A DNA stretch of 64,000 bases, taken from NCBI GenBank assembly GCA_963974345.1, contig CAXBBW010000001.1:248001-312000 (forward strand), written 5' to 3'. This document shows, piece by piece, positions 43,651-52,317 of the stretch. Within the stretch, counting starts at the first letter, position 1. Every line of letters starts with the position of its first letter. This stretch comes from RHLJ01 sp963974345. Its GTDB lineage: Bacteria; Bacteroidota; Rhodothermia; Balneolales; Balneolaceae. The translations under genes and the position numbers were made by a program. Under the pieces are notes generated by a model. The model ran no database searches and had not been told where the DNA came from. It was given only the letters and a program-made list of their open reading frames with translations.

Positions 43651-43671
43651 AAAACGCTTTCCTAGCGTTTT
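43651..43671. promoter_or_regulatory. Candidate operator upstream of the hydrolase operon
   Basis: AAAACGCT (43651-43658) and AGCGTTTT (43664-43671) form a perfect inverted repeat with a five-base spacer, 80 bp before the GH2 start. The ACGCT...AGCGT core is the sort of sequence bound by LacI- or ROK-type repressors. No second copy was seen in the window. Confidence 0.4.
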
Positions 43672-43798
43672 GATTACTTTTATAAAGTAATGAAATTAAG
43701 AACCAATTCAATAGATAATTCAATTTAAATCACATGATTAATTTTTGAAATCAATCTTAATTTTTCCCTAAAAAAATATCGTAAAAGGTGATTTTAAT

Positions 43799-44752
43799 TT
43801 AATTACCCAAATGAACTCTAATGATATCGGAAAAGCTCATATCATCAAGTAAATCTCGACTCGCAAGGTCTTCAATTAAAGACTCAGGAACACCGTTAGT
43901 GAATAGCCCAATTACACCTGCATAATTAATTTGATCTAAATAGTCTACATTTTTAAGTGTCTCTAAATAACTTACAGGAATTCCATTTGCGTATAAACCA
44001 ACAATACCAGCATAGTTTATATCATCTAAATAATCGAGTTGATCTAAGGTTTCGAGATAATCCGTAGTTACCCCATTAGCATAAAGACCAATAATTCCTG
44101 AGTAGTTTACTTCATCTAAATAATCTAATTCATCAAGCTTATCCAGATAATCGGTGGGTACTCCATTTGCGTAAAGACCAATAATTCCTGAGTAATTTAG
44201 TTCAGTTAAATAGTCCAGTTCTTCTAATTTCTCTAAATAATCTATAGTAACACCACTAGAATAAAGACCAATTATTCCAGAATAATTTATTTCGCTAAGA
44301 TAATCTAGTTCTTCAAGTTTTTGAAGGTAACTCAAAGGAACACCTGTGTTATAAAGTATTTGAATTTGGCTATTTGATGGAGATTCTGAAAAATCTAACG
44401 CTTTTACTCCATCCAGATATTCGACAAATGAATTAGAACCTGAGCTTACTGAAACGCCCCCTCTTTGTGATTCTACTACTGCTATTTGGTCGCCTCTTAT
44501 GTTATCTTCATTCGAACTAAATGTGCTAGAAAACCACATAAAGGCTATAATTGCAAAAACACCGATTACAATTGTATCTCTCTTTCTAGTACTTTTTGGT
44601 TTTACCTGATAATATGCACCTGATTCCGTTTCTTTAGTGTCATCACTAGCTTGAGCTTGCTCATCGATATAAGAATCCAAATTAAAATCTGGATCATTAT
44701 TATCTAAATCGTTGGATATGCCTTTTCTTTTTTCACCTTTTCGCGTACTCAT
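43799..44752 (-). CDS. Membrane-anchored protein with six 30-residue repeats
   Basis: 317 residues. The first 58 are charged and cytoplasmic, one membrane helix spans about 60-79, and a Ser-rich linker leads to six near-identical 30-residue units beginning at G137, G167, G197, G227, G257 and G287. Each follows the pattern GV-x-x-x-YL-x-x-L-x-x-L-D-YL-x-x-(I/V/L)-N-Y-(S/A)-G-I-I-G-L-Y. This resembles the GVTPEYI-type helical repeats found at the C-terminus of BlaR1-like peptidases and other envelope proteins. The high identity between units suggests recent expansion. Function unknown; a protein-binding scaffold is plausible. Confidence 0.7.
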   Translation of the reverse strand: MSTRKGEKRKGISNDLDNNDPDFNLDSYIDEQAQASDDTKETESGAYYQVKPKSTRKRDTIVIGVFAIIAFMWFSSTFSSNEDNIRGDQIAVVESQRGGVSVSSGSNSFVEYLDGVKALDFSESPSNSQIQILYNTGVPLSYLQKLEELDYLSEINYSGIIGLYSSGVTIDYLEKLEELDYLTELNYSGIIGLYANGVPTDYLDKLDELDYLDEVNYSGIIGLYANGVTTDYLETLDQLDYLDDINYAGIVGLYANGIPVSYLETLKNVDYLDQINYAGVIGLFTNGVPESLIEDLASRDLLDDMSFSDIIRVHLGN

Positions 44753-45012
44753 ATTGCCCTAAAATATTATTAAAAACCTAATATCTACACGAATGAATGT
44801 GCTATTGGTTACAGATGGCATGTAATTCATGATTTACTCTTTTAAGAGTTTTGAAATATCAATTCGAGGTTACAAGTTGTTCTGATAGTAATCATTTAAT
44901 TTAGAGATAGCCAAGACCTTAAAGTTTTAGTAAAAAAATTGATTTATAATATTAATCGTTTTACGTTCATCGGAAAAAATTAATGCTATTTACTTCATTT
45001 TAATACAAAAGA

Positions 45013-45651
45013 ATGAAAACATTTACTCTTCTTCTCTTCTCACTCGGATTATATTCAACAACTCTAGCTCAAATAAATGCTATTACTGATACAGGTGATG
45101 AAGTTATACTTTATAACGATGGAACTTGGTCGTATTTAAATGAAGGAGATTCTTCAGGATATGATATCCCAGTGAACCCAACACTGTTTACTAAAAGTGA
45201 AAGCTCTACTTTTTTACTTAAAAGTAGCCGGATAAATCTAGGTTTTTGGTTAGACCCAAAAGTTTGGTCTTTTAAAAAAGGAACTGAAAATGCCGACTCA
45301 GAATACGAACTTCAGTTAAAAGGTGATGATTTATATGGAATGATAATAACTGAGAAGGTAGAAATACCACTTGAAACACTTAGAGAAGTTGCCATTGAAA
45401 ATGCTAGAGCGGCAGCACCAGATATAAGAGTAGTTAAAGAAGAATATAGAACAGTTAATGGCATAAACATCCTATTATTACAACTAAACGGTACAATTCA
45501 AGGAATTAAGTTTTCCTACTATGGGTATTACTATTCAAATTCTAATGGAACAGTCCAATTCCTTACCTATACTTCTCAAAACCTACTCACAGAGTTTCTA
45601 GACACTTGCGAACAACTACTGAATGGACTTGTTGAACTAGAAGAAAACTGA
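45013..45651 (+). CDS. Secreted protein of unknown function
   Basis: 212 residues with a signal peptide ending about residue 19 (TTLAQ). The mature protein begins with ITDTGDEVILYNDGTWSYL, a motif common at the start of small Bacteroidota secreted proteins (DUF3157-like). A mixed alpha/beta domain follows (about 70-205) without recognisable catalytic residues. It stands alone, with 260 bp before and 269 bp after that hold nothing recognisable. Confidence 0.6.
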   Translation: MKTFTLLLFSLGLYSTTLAQINAITDTGDEVILYNDGTWSYLNEGDSSGYDIPVNPTLFTKSESSTFLLKSSRINLGFWLDPKVWSFKKGTENADSEYELQLKGDDLYGMIITEKVEIPLETLREVAIENARAAAPDIRVVKEEYRTVNGINILLLQLNGTIQGIKFSYYGYYYSNSNGTVQFLTYTSQNLLTEFLDTCEQLLNGLVELEEN

Positions 45652-45920
45652 TTAAAAATAATACACCCTATTCCTGCTCTCTCGTACTGCTTTTTATTGC
45701 TTTGATGGATTTACTTACAAACATAACCTTGTCGTTGACTGCAACCGCAACAATTTAAAATGTCATTTTCTACAACTCAAAACTACCAAGGAATCTGCAT
45801 AACGTTCAAGAAACCCGTTATCTGTTCGTAATACATCTCCAAAACTCGTTATAAATTAACTACAGAAACTTGGAAATGGCTATTATTTCATATTTCCTAA
45901 TTGGATTATTCCTAATTCAA

Positions 45921-48047
45921 CTAAGCTTCCTCCAACTCTAGATTTTCTTTCACAACCCGCTCCTGTACATCAAAAGGAACTGGCGCATAGTGAGAGAATT
46001 CCCTAGCGTAGGTTGCACTTCCTTGAGTCATAGATTTTAACTTGGTTGAGTAGTGATCAAGTTCTTCAAGGGGAACATGTGCTTTTATTTTTTGTAATGC
46101 TCCTTCTGCTTCCATCCCTTGAATTTGACCTCGTCGTGTGCCCAAATCGCTCATTACATCACCCATAAAATTGGAAGGTACTGTAACAGTAATTTCATAT
46201 ACTGGTTCCATTAACTTGGGATTAGCTTTCATAAATCCATCTCGAAAAGCCATTCTCGCAGCCGTTTTAAAAGCTGCTTCATTAGAATCAACTGAATGCA
46301 TAGAGCCATCAAAAACGGAAACCCGAATATCTCTTGAACGACAGCCACTCATTGGTCCTGCTTCCATTTTTTCCATAATACCTTTTACAATTGCTGGCAT
46401 AAAACGGTTGTCAATTACGCCACCAACAATACAGTTTTGGAATACCATTTTTCCACCCCAACTAAGTTCATGCTCCTCAACATTTCGGACTTTAAAATCA
46501 GCCGGATCAGACATTCCTTCTTCATAAGGTTCAATCAGCATATGAACCTCGGCATATTGTCCAGCTCCACCCGATTGTTTTCTGTGCTTGTATTGAGTTT
46601 TCACAGATGTTGTTATTGTTTCTCGATACGGAATACGAGGGGTTTTAAATTCAATATTCAATTTGAATCGGTTCTTAAGAATGTGTTCAATAGTGTTTAG
46701 ATGTTCTTCACCCTGAGCATGTATCAAAATTTGTTTCAACTCTTGGCTGTGTTCGATAACTACAGAAGGATCTTCTCTGTGAATTTGATGTAGAGCATTC
46801 CCAAGTTTATCCTCATCTCCATCGACAGTAAGTTTAACAGCAGTTCGTATGGTAGTAGATGGAAAGTGAATTGGATCTAGTTTTACGAAATGTCCTTTTT
46901 CATGAAGCGTATCATTGACTTCGCTATCCTTCAGTTTCACTACCGCTCCGACATCACCCGTCTTAATTTCCGCAACTTCTACGCGATCATGTCCTTCAGT
47001 AAGATATAGATTTCCGAGCCGAACGGAGTTTCCATTACTTTCATTCACCAGATCAATTCCAGCTCGAACCGATCCTCCATATACTTTAAAATAAATTAAA
47101 TCTCCTACATGTGACTCTGAGTGTGTTTTAAACAAAAACATGACGGGTTTACCATCAGGGTTTATAATAAACTCGTCACCTGCTTCCGTTTTTGGAGGAT
47201 TTACTTCTAGAGGATTTGGAGCAACATCATCAATAAATCCCATAATTCTTCCCGTTCCCATATTCCTAGCAGCGCATACACAAAAGAGCGGATGTATATT
47301 TCCTTTAACTAAAGATAAATGAAGCCCTTTCTGCATTTGTTCTTCATCTAATTCTCCATGTTCAAAATAGATGTCCATAAGGGTTTCGTCATTCTCTGCT
47401 ATTACTTCTACCAATTCTTGATGCAATTGAGTAGCTCGTTCTTTTTGAGAATCTGGGATGGGCAATTTGTCAGGTTTTCCTCCTTCAGAAGGAAATTCGT
47501 ACATCGTCATTCTTAGAACATCAATAATAGCATGGAAATCGCCACCTTCACTAAACGGATATTGTACTACTGTAACCTCTCTTCCAAAATGATTTTTTGC
47601 GTCTTCAACAGTTTTCCAGAAATCTGACCGTTCATTATCAAGTTTGTTTACTACAAACATGGATGGAACATTATACTTCTGAGTGTATTTCCAAAGTGCA
47701 TCGGTCGCTACTTCTACTCCATTTTCAGCATTTAACGTAAATATAGCAGTATCTGCTACCCTGAGTGCACCAACAACTTCCCCAATATAATCTGATGTGC
47801 CGGGAGTATCGATCAAGTTTATTTTATGACCTCTCCAATCTAAATTCATAAACGATGCAAATATCGACTTCCCTTTCGCTTTCTCTAGTTCATGGTAATC
47901 TGAAACGGTGTTTTTTTCGTCTATGCTTCCTCTTCGGTTTATGGCTCCGGATTCAAACAACATAGTTTCGGCAAGTGTTGTTTTACCAGAGCCAGAATGG
48001 CCCAACAAAACAACATTTCGGATACGGGTAGGATTATATACTTTCAT
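45921..48047 (-). CDS. Elongation factor G-like GTPase (EF-G paralogue)
   Basis: A 708-residue five-domain translational GTPase. G1 is GHSGSGKTT (residues 16-24) in place of the AHIDAGKTT of housekeeping EF-G, G3 is DTPG, and G4 is NKLD. Domain IV/V motifs such as YKHRKQSGGAGQYAEV and MEAGPMSGCRSRDIRV are present. The altered P-loop places it in the FusA2/EF-G-like group of unclear role rather than the essential factor. It is not near rpsL/rpsG, which also argues against fusA1. Confidence 0.88.
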   Translation of the reverse strand: MKVYNPTRIRNVVLLGHSGSGKTTLAETMLFESGAINRRGSIDEKNTVSDYHELEKAKGKSIFASFMNLDWRGHKINLIDTPGTSDYIGEVVGALRVADTAIFTLNAENGVEVATDALWKYTQKYNVPSMFVVNKLDNERSDFWKTVEDAKNHFGREVTVVQYPFSEGGDFHAIIDVLRMTMYEFPSEGGKPDKLPIPDSQKERATQLHQELVEVIAENDETLMDIYFEHGELDEEQMQKGLHLSLVKGNIHPLFCVCAARNMGTGRIMGFIDDVAPNPLEVNPPKTEAGDEFIINPDGKPVMFLFKTHSESHVGDLIYFKVYGGSVRAGIDLVNESNGNSVRLGNLYLTEGHDRVEVAEIKTGDVGAVVKLKDSEVNDTLHEKGHFVKLDPIHFPSTTIRTAVKLTVDGDEDKLGNALHQIHREDPSVVIEHSQELKQILIHAQGEEHLNTIEHILKNRFKLNIEFKTPRIPYRETITTSVKTQYKHRKQSGGAGQYAEVHMLIEPYEEGMSDPADFKVRNVEEHELSWGGKMVFQNCIVGGVIDNRFMPAIVKGIMEKMEAGPMSGCRSRDIRVSVFDGSMHSVDSNEAAFKTAARMAFRDGFMKANPKLMEPVYEITVTVPSNFMGDVMSDLGTRRGQIQGMEAEGALQKIKAHVPLEELDHYSTKLKSMTQGSATYAREFSHYAPVPFDVQERVVKENLELEEA

Positions 48048-48379
48048 GGTGATCTCCGTTTTATTGCTATTTATAATTGAGTACTAGAAATACTCCAAAG
48101 CTACTTTCTCCAGCGTCGACACCCTGAATTTAATTCGGGGCCTGTGGAGCGTTGAATCACTAAATTTCCTGCAATTAGATCAACACGCTACAGATGCTGA
48201 ATCAAGTTCAGCATGACAACTATTTTAGTTATACCCGCTTAAAGCCCGATTCATTTCTTTATTCTCAGTATTTCAATAAGCGCCACCAACATTAGCGCTT
48301 TGATTTGTCAAGGAACATGCAGAACATTCGTGAAAAGAATGTGAAGAACTAATTTAAACGACTACAGGTAAGAATCAAG
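48048..48379. other. 332-bp intergenic region with a composite palindromic element
   Basis: Between the EF-G-like gene and the divergent asparaginase gene. The half nearer the EF-G gene holds the palindromic element at 48105-48216. The remainder has a weak AAGCGC/GCGCTT pair (48278-48300) and no recognisable gene. Confidence 0.5.
48105..48216. repeat. Composite palindromic intergenic repeat
   Basis: Two clear hairpins occur in about 110 bp: CCCTGAATT/AATTCGGGG (48122-48140, one-base loop, one G-U pair) and ATGCTGAA/TTCAGCAT (48194-48214, five-base loop). Between them an imperfect long-range pair (TGTGGAGCGTTGA and TCAACACGCTACA) closes the unit. The ATGCTGAA...TTCAGCAT and CCCTGAAT...ATTCGGGG modules look like dispersed repeats of Bacteroidota-type genomes. 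I infer a REP/MITE-like element; only one copy is in this window. Confidence 0.5.
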
Positions 48380-49375
48380 ATGAAAAAAATTCTGCTTATA
48401 CAAACAGGCGGTACCATTGCAATGAGTGCAAAAGGGGAAGGTGTTGAGCTGAATCCTGAGACATGGTCAGATACTTTAATTGCACGAGTACCTGAACTTC
48501 AGGAATTAGCTGAAATTGAAACTCACCCTCTCTTTTTTGAAGACAGCTCTGATTTGAATGCGAGTCACTGGGAAAAACTAGCTCGTTGCATTTATTCGAA
48601 TTATGAAAACTATGATGGATTCGTGGTTATTCATGGTACCGATACCATGGCATACACTGCTTCTGCCCTTTCTTTTGCTTTGATAAATTTGGCTAAGCCC
48701 ATAATTCTTACTGGAAGTCAGGTTCCCTTAAGTAGTATTCGAAGTGATGCTAGAAGGAATCTTATTAATTCGGTTGAAATGGCTACAACTAATCTTAAGG
48801 AAGTTGCCATCTGTTTTAACGATCATGTGTACCGTGGAAATAGATCAACGAAACTAAGCATTGGTGATTTTGATGCATTTGGCTCCCCTAATTTTCCAAT
48901 ACTCGCAGAAATAGGACTAAATATCGAGTTGAATATAGAATCAAAAAAACTAGGCTCTCCTTTTGATGTACAACCAAAATTCGAGAATTCTTTGTTAGTG
49001 CTCACAGTTTTTCCATCGCTAAATACTGATTTTTTGATGAAGCTTGACCTCTCAAAACTGAAAGCAATTATAGTACGTTCTTTTGGAAGCGGTAACTTTC
49101 CAATGAAGGGCGAGTTTAATCTTCTTCCTTTTTTAGAAAAGTGCTCAGAGAATAATGTAATCGTAATATTTATCTCGCAAGCTGACTATGATTCTGTGAA
49201 TCTTTCTAAATATCCCGCGGGAAGAATCGCTTTAAAAGCAGGAGCAATTTCAGGTTCAGATATGACCTTAGAAGCTGCCCTTACAAAAATGATGTGGCTA
49301 CTTGGTAATTATGAAGACAAAGAGATAATCAAAAAGTTGTTTCAGAAAAATCTAGCTGGGGAGTTGACTGAATAG
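48380..49375 (+). CDS. ansA: Type I L-asparaginase
   Basis: 331 residues without a signal peptide, so the cytosolic type I form. The N-terminal nucleophile motif is TGGTIA (T12), and the second threonine-aspartate pair is T87-D88 in VIHGTDTMAYTAS. TGSQVPL and the later substrate-loop region are typical. It converts asparagine to aspartate and ammonia. It is divergent from the EF-G-like gene, with a composite repeat in between. An ammonium transporter lies 1.6 kb downstream. Confidence 0.93.
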   Translation: MKKILLIQTGGTIAMSAKGEGVELNPETWSDTLIARVPELQELAEIETHPLFFEDSSDLNASHWEKLARCIYSNYENYDGFVVIHGTDTMAYTASALSFALINLAKPIILTGSQVPLSSIRSDARRNLINSVEMATTNLKEVAICFNDHVYRGNRSTKLSIGDFDAFGSPNFPILAEIGLNIELNIESKKLGSPFDVQPKFENSLLVLTVFPSLNTDFLMKLDLSKLKAIIVRSFGSGNFPMKGEFNLLPFLEKCSENNVIVIFISQADYDSVNLSKYPAGRIALKAGAISGSDMTLEAALTKMMWLLGNYEDKEIIKKLFQKNLAGELTE

Positions 49376-49465
49376 TTGATAAAGAAATATGAAAATAGGA
49401 ATGTGTTATTTCCATATTTCCATATTCTTATCTATACTCAGTAAAAATAAAACGATTACTGAAGT

Positions 49466-50056
49466 TTGATTAAACAATCCGTTAGTATATTGGCACTTTC
49501 AATAGCCCTAATATCTTGTGCTCCTCCTAAAGTATACACTATCCTCAATGCTTCATCAGAATTTGAAATAGATTCAATTACAATCTATACAGATATTAAC
49601 GATCAGCTTTCGAATGTTCGAATGGATATACTCGTTGAGTTGAAATCTCAATTTTTTTTTAATGGGATCAAAAGTACATTAGTTAATTTCGATTCGAGCT
49701 CGTCATTAGATCAATTTTCCTCAGGATATGAGTTATTAATTTCTGAAGAAGCAGAAAATCGAATACCTCTCTTTCTCGATTTTGGATTTAAATCTGGATG
49801 GGCATGGCCTGGGAGTATCCTTGGAAGATCATTTAAGTTCAGAGCGAATTTAATGTATGAAGGATATTCGATATGGGTTGGTGATGTGTATTCATCTTAT
49901 GATCGTGTATTAGCTGAAAAAATAATTGGCGAAGGAATTTCAAGACGCTTTCTTAAAGGGATGGAAAAGCAAGAACTTCTTCCTGAGCGTTTCTCGTTAG
50001 TAAAATATACACTGAAATATGACTATGAAGATGAACTTTACTCTGATAAAAGATAG
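49466..50056 (+). CDS. Lipoprotein of unknown function
   Basis: 196 residues, start TTG 49466. A lipobox (SIALISC, lipidated C18) follows a basic N-terminus, predicting an outer-membrane or periplasmic lipoprotein. The mature part contains SITIYTDINDQL and a C-terminal domain with AWPGSILGRSFKFRANLMYEGY; no family recognised. It ends 8 bp before the exonuclease gene and is likely co-transcribed with it. Confidence 0.6.
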   Translation: MIKQSVSILALSIALISCAPPKVYTILNASSEFEIDSITIYTDINDQLSNVRMDILVELKSQFFFNGIKSTLVNFDSSSSLDQFSSGYELLISEEAENRIPLFLDFGFKSGWAWPGSILGRSFKFRANLMYEGYSIWVGDVYSSYDRVLAEKIIGEGISRRFLKGMEKQELLPERFSLVKYTLKYDYEDELYSDKR

Positions 50057-50064
50057 GAATTGCC

Positions 50065-50778
50065 ATGTATTTTATTTTTGATTTAGAAACCATTCCCGAT
50101 ATCGACTTTGTACGTCATGTACTCAATGACCAAGAATCGGATGAAGAAGTATTACTTGAAAAAGCGAGTGAAGAACTAGCTCGTAATAAATCGGGGTTTC
50201 TACCTCCTATGTATCATCGAGTAGTTTCTTGGGTTGGGCTTTGGATTGAGAACACCGGTCAGCCCAGACAAAAAATTGCATGGAATGGCAAAGACGAAAA
50301 AGTGGGATTAACTCAAATTTTTGATGCCATTGGAACTTATAAAGACTTCGGACTTATTCATCACAATGGTAAGGGCTTCGATATTCCAGTACTTACTTAT
50401 CGAGCTATGAAGCACGGACTCCAGATGCCAGTGCGTATGAGCGATTACGACATCCGTTATCGTTATAGCAAACACAACATTGATCTCGTTGATGAATTCA
50501 GCAACTACGGCGCCAGCTCCTGGCCAAAACTAAAACATCTGGGTCAGTTAATCGGAATTCCCTTCAAACAAACCGGAGAAGGAAATCAAGTCTATGAAAT
50601 GTTCAAAAGAGAAGAACTCGATTTAATTGAGCATTACTGCTACGAAGATGTAATGGCTACCTACATAGTTTGGCTTTATATGCAATTCACAACAGGTCAT
50701 ATTCCAGACGATCAATTCTCTAATCTAAAAGACCGAGCATTAGGCAAATTAAAAGAGATTCAAAATTCTAATAACTAA
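50065..50778 (+). CDS. PolB-like 3'-5' exonuclease
   Basis: 237 residues of the predicted PolB-like exonuclease family (DnaQ fold). Acidic residues D6 and E8 in FDLETIPD form exo I, NGKGFDIPVL gives the exo II aspartate, and HYCYEDVMAT the exo III aspartate. There is no polymerase domain, so it is a stand-alone nuclease for DNA or RNA ends, with no established pathway. It starts 8 bp after the lipoprotein gene. Confidence 0.85.
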   Translation: MYFIFDLETIPDIDFVRHVLNDQESDEEVLLEKASEELARNKSGFLPPMYHRVVSWVGLWIENTGQPRQKIAWNGKDEKVGLTQIFDAIGTYKDFGLIHHNGKGFDIPVLTYRAMKHGLQMPVRMSDYDIRYRYSKHNIDLVDEFSNYGASSWPKLKHLGQLIGIPFKQTGEGNQVYEMFKREELDLIEHYCYEDVMATYIVWLYMQFTTGHIPDDQFSNLKDRALGKLKEIQNSNN

Positions 50779-50783
50779 TTTTA

Positions 50784-50862
50784 TTTAGTTATTTATATTA
50801 AATAAATATCAGAAAAGCCCTTCCACAACTAGTTCACCTAATTAATTTAGTTATTTATATTA
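50784..50862. repeat. 17-bp direct repeat upstream of the ammonium transporter
   Basis: TTTAGTTATTTATATTA occurs identically at 50784-50800 and 50846-50862, 62 bp apart. It lies in the 165-bp region before the transporter start. Two equal sites on one promoter could bind a regulator, or the repeat may be a small duplication. Confidence 0.55.
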
Positions 50863-50943
50863 TTAGCCTAATGTTTTTTTGTTTCTCTTTGATTATACTC
50901 TTAGCAATTTAATTGGAATAAACCATAGTTGGAGCACTCACTC

Positions 50944-52254
50944 ATGAAACGAATCACAGCAACCCTCTTGCTGTCTGTATTCGGAGCAATATCTTTATAT
51001 GCTCAGGAAGCAGAAGCAACCATCAATTCAGGCGACACGGCCTGGCTTTTAATCGCAACAGCCTTGGTAATGCTCATGACCCCCGCTGGTCTTGCATTAT
51101 TTTATGGTGGACTTACACAAAACAAGCATGTACTGAATACCATAGGTATGAGTTATATGGCGTTTTGTACAGGAACCATTGCATGGATAGTAATTGGCTA
51201 TTCCTTAGCTTTTGGAGAAGGAAATGCATTCATAGGGGATTTTAGTAATATCTTCCTTAAAGGAATTGGAGTAAATGATGTAAGCGGAAGTATACCTACT
51301 CTTTTGTTTGTTGCTTTTCAAGGAACATTTGCCGCTATTGCAGTCGCAATCGTAAGCGGGTCAATTATTGAACGAGTTCGATTTTCAACTTGGGGAATTT
51401 TCAGTGTTCTTTGGGTTATAGCTGTTTATGCACCTATTGCACATTGGGTTTGGGGCGGTGGATTTTTAAGTGAATCAGGAGAAATGGATTTTGCTGGTGG
51501 AACTGTAATTCACATTAATGCAGGAGTCGCTGGACTTGTTCTCTCTTACCTAGTAGGAAAAAGAATGGAACATAGTTTAGAAGAAGTTCGAAAACCTTCC
51601 TCTATCAAGTTCATGATTCTTGGATCTGCTCTACTTTGGTTTGGTTGGTTTGGTTTTAATGGTGGAAGTCAGCTTGCTGCAGATGGAATTGCAGCTAATG
51701 CGCTTTTAGTCACTAATGTTGCAGCATGTGCGGGAGCTTTAATTTGGCTTACAATCGAATGGTTTATAGTTAAAAAACCAACCTTAATTGGGATGGCATC
51801 TGGGGCAGTATCAGGGTTAGTAGGAATTACTCCAGCATCAGGTTTCGTGGATGTTTCTGGAGCATTAGCCATTGGTATAATTTCAGGACTCGTTGGATAT
51901 TGGGGAGTTGTACACCTCAAATCAATGATAAAACATGATGATACTTTGGATGCTTTTGGTATTCATGGCTTGGTAGGAATTGCTGGTGCTTTATTAACAG
52001 GTATTTTTGCAAACCCAGCTGTTAACGGCGGAGCTGGACTTCTTTATGGTAACCCGATGCAGCTTTTGGTACAAGCAAAAGCAGTACTTATCACGATTGC
52101 TTATTCTGCAGTTGGCACCTTCCTTGTTTGGAAACTCGCCTCGTTAATTACTCGTGGCGATCGAATTGATGAAGAACTTGAGTTAGAAGGTATGGATATA
52201 GGTTATCATGGGGAGCATCACATGGTAATGGAGGAAAATCAGATTGTTTCTTAA
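50944..52254 (+). CDS. amt: Ammonium transporter (Amt/Rh family)
   Basis: 436 residues from ATG 50944 (a TTG at 50929 would extend the signal region). A cleavable N-terminal signal (MKRITATLLLSVFGAISLYAQ) precedes eleven transmembrane helices. Signatures include LMTPAGLALFYGGL, the HINAGVAGLVLSYLVGKR region with the first pore histidine, and DAFGIHGLVGIAGALLTG with the second. The cytoplasmic tail after helix 11 is short and ends GEHHMVMEENQIVS. No glnK/PII gene is adjacent, which is uncommon for amt. A copy of the tail survives as a relic 0.9 kb downstream. Confidence 0.94.
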   Translation: MKRITATLLLSVFGAISLYAQEAEATINSGDTAWLLIATALVMLMTPAGLALFYGGLTQNKHVLNTIGMSYMAFCTGTIAWIVIGYSLAFGEGNAFIGDFSNIFLKGIGVNDVSGSIPTLLFVAFQGTFAAIAVAIVSGSIIERVRFSTWGIFSVLWVIAVYAPIAHWVWGGGFLSESGEMDFAGGTVIHINAGVAGLVLSYLVGKRMEHSLEEVRKPSSIKFMILGSALLWFGWFGFNGGSQLAADGIAANALLVTNVAACAGALIWLTIEWFIVKKPTLIGMASGAVSGLVGITPASGFVDVSGALAIGIISGLVGYWGVVHLKSMIKHDDTLDAFGIHGLVGIAGALLTGIFANPAVNGGAGLLYGNPMQLLVQAKAVLITIAYSAVGTFLVWKLASLITRGDRIDEELELEGMDIGYHGEHHMVMEENQIVS

Positions 52255-52276
52255 TCTGATTTCTTTTTCGAACTAT

Positions 52277-52310
52277 AAAAACCTTCTTGAACATTAGGAA
52301 GGTTTTTTTA
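52277..52310 (+). terminator. Rho-independent terminator between amt and the DUF481 gene
   Basis: AAAAACCTTC (52277-52286) pairs with GAAGGTTTTT (52298-52307), with T residues continuing to 52309. The A-tract on the other side makes it usable on the minus strand too, so it probably serves both convergent genes. Confidence 0.9.
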
Positions 52311-52317
52311 TTCAAAC

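Noticed and set aside
43890..44340. 90-bp periodicity, considered as a CRISPR or satellite repeat
   Set aside because: It is the coding signature of six 30-residue protein repeats; the variation is mainly at third codon positions and conservative changes.
45652..45920. Searched the 269-bp spacer between the secreted protein and the EF-G-like gene for a relic or RNA
   Set aside because: No hairpin with a U-tract, tRNA or protein-like frame was found.
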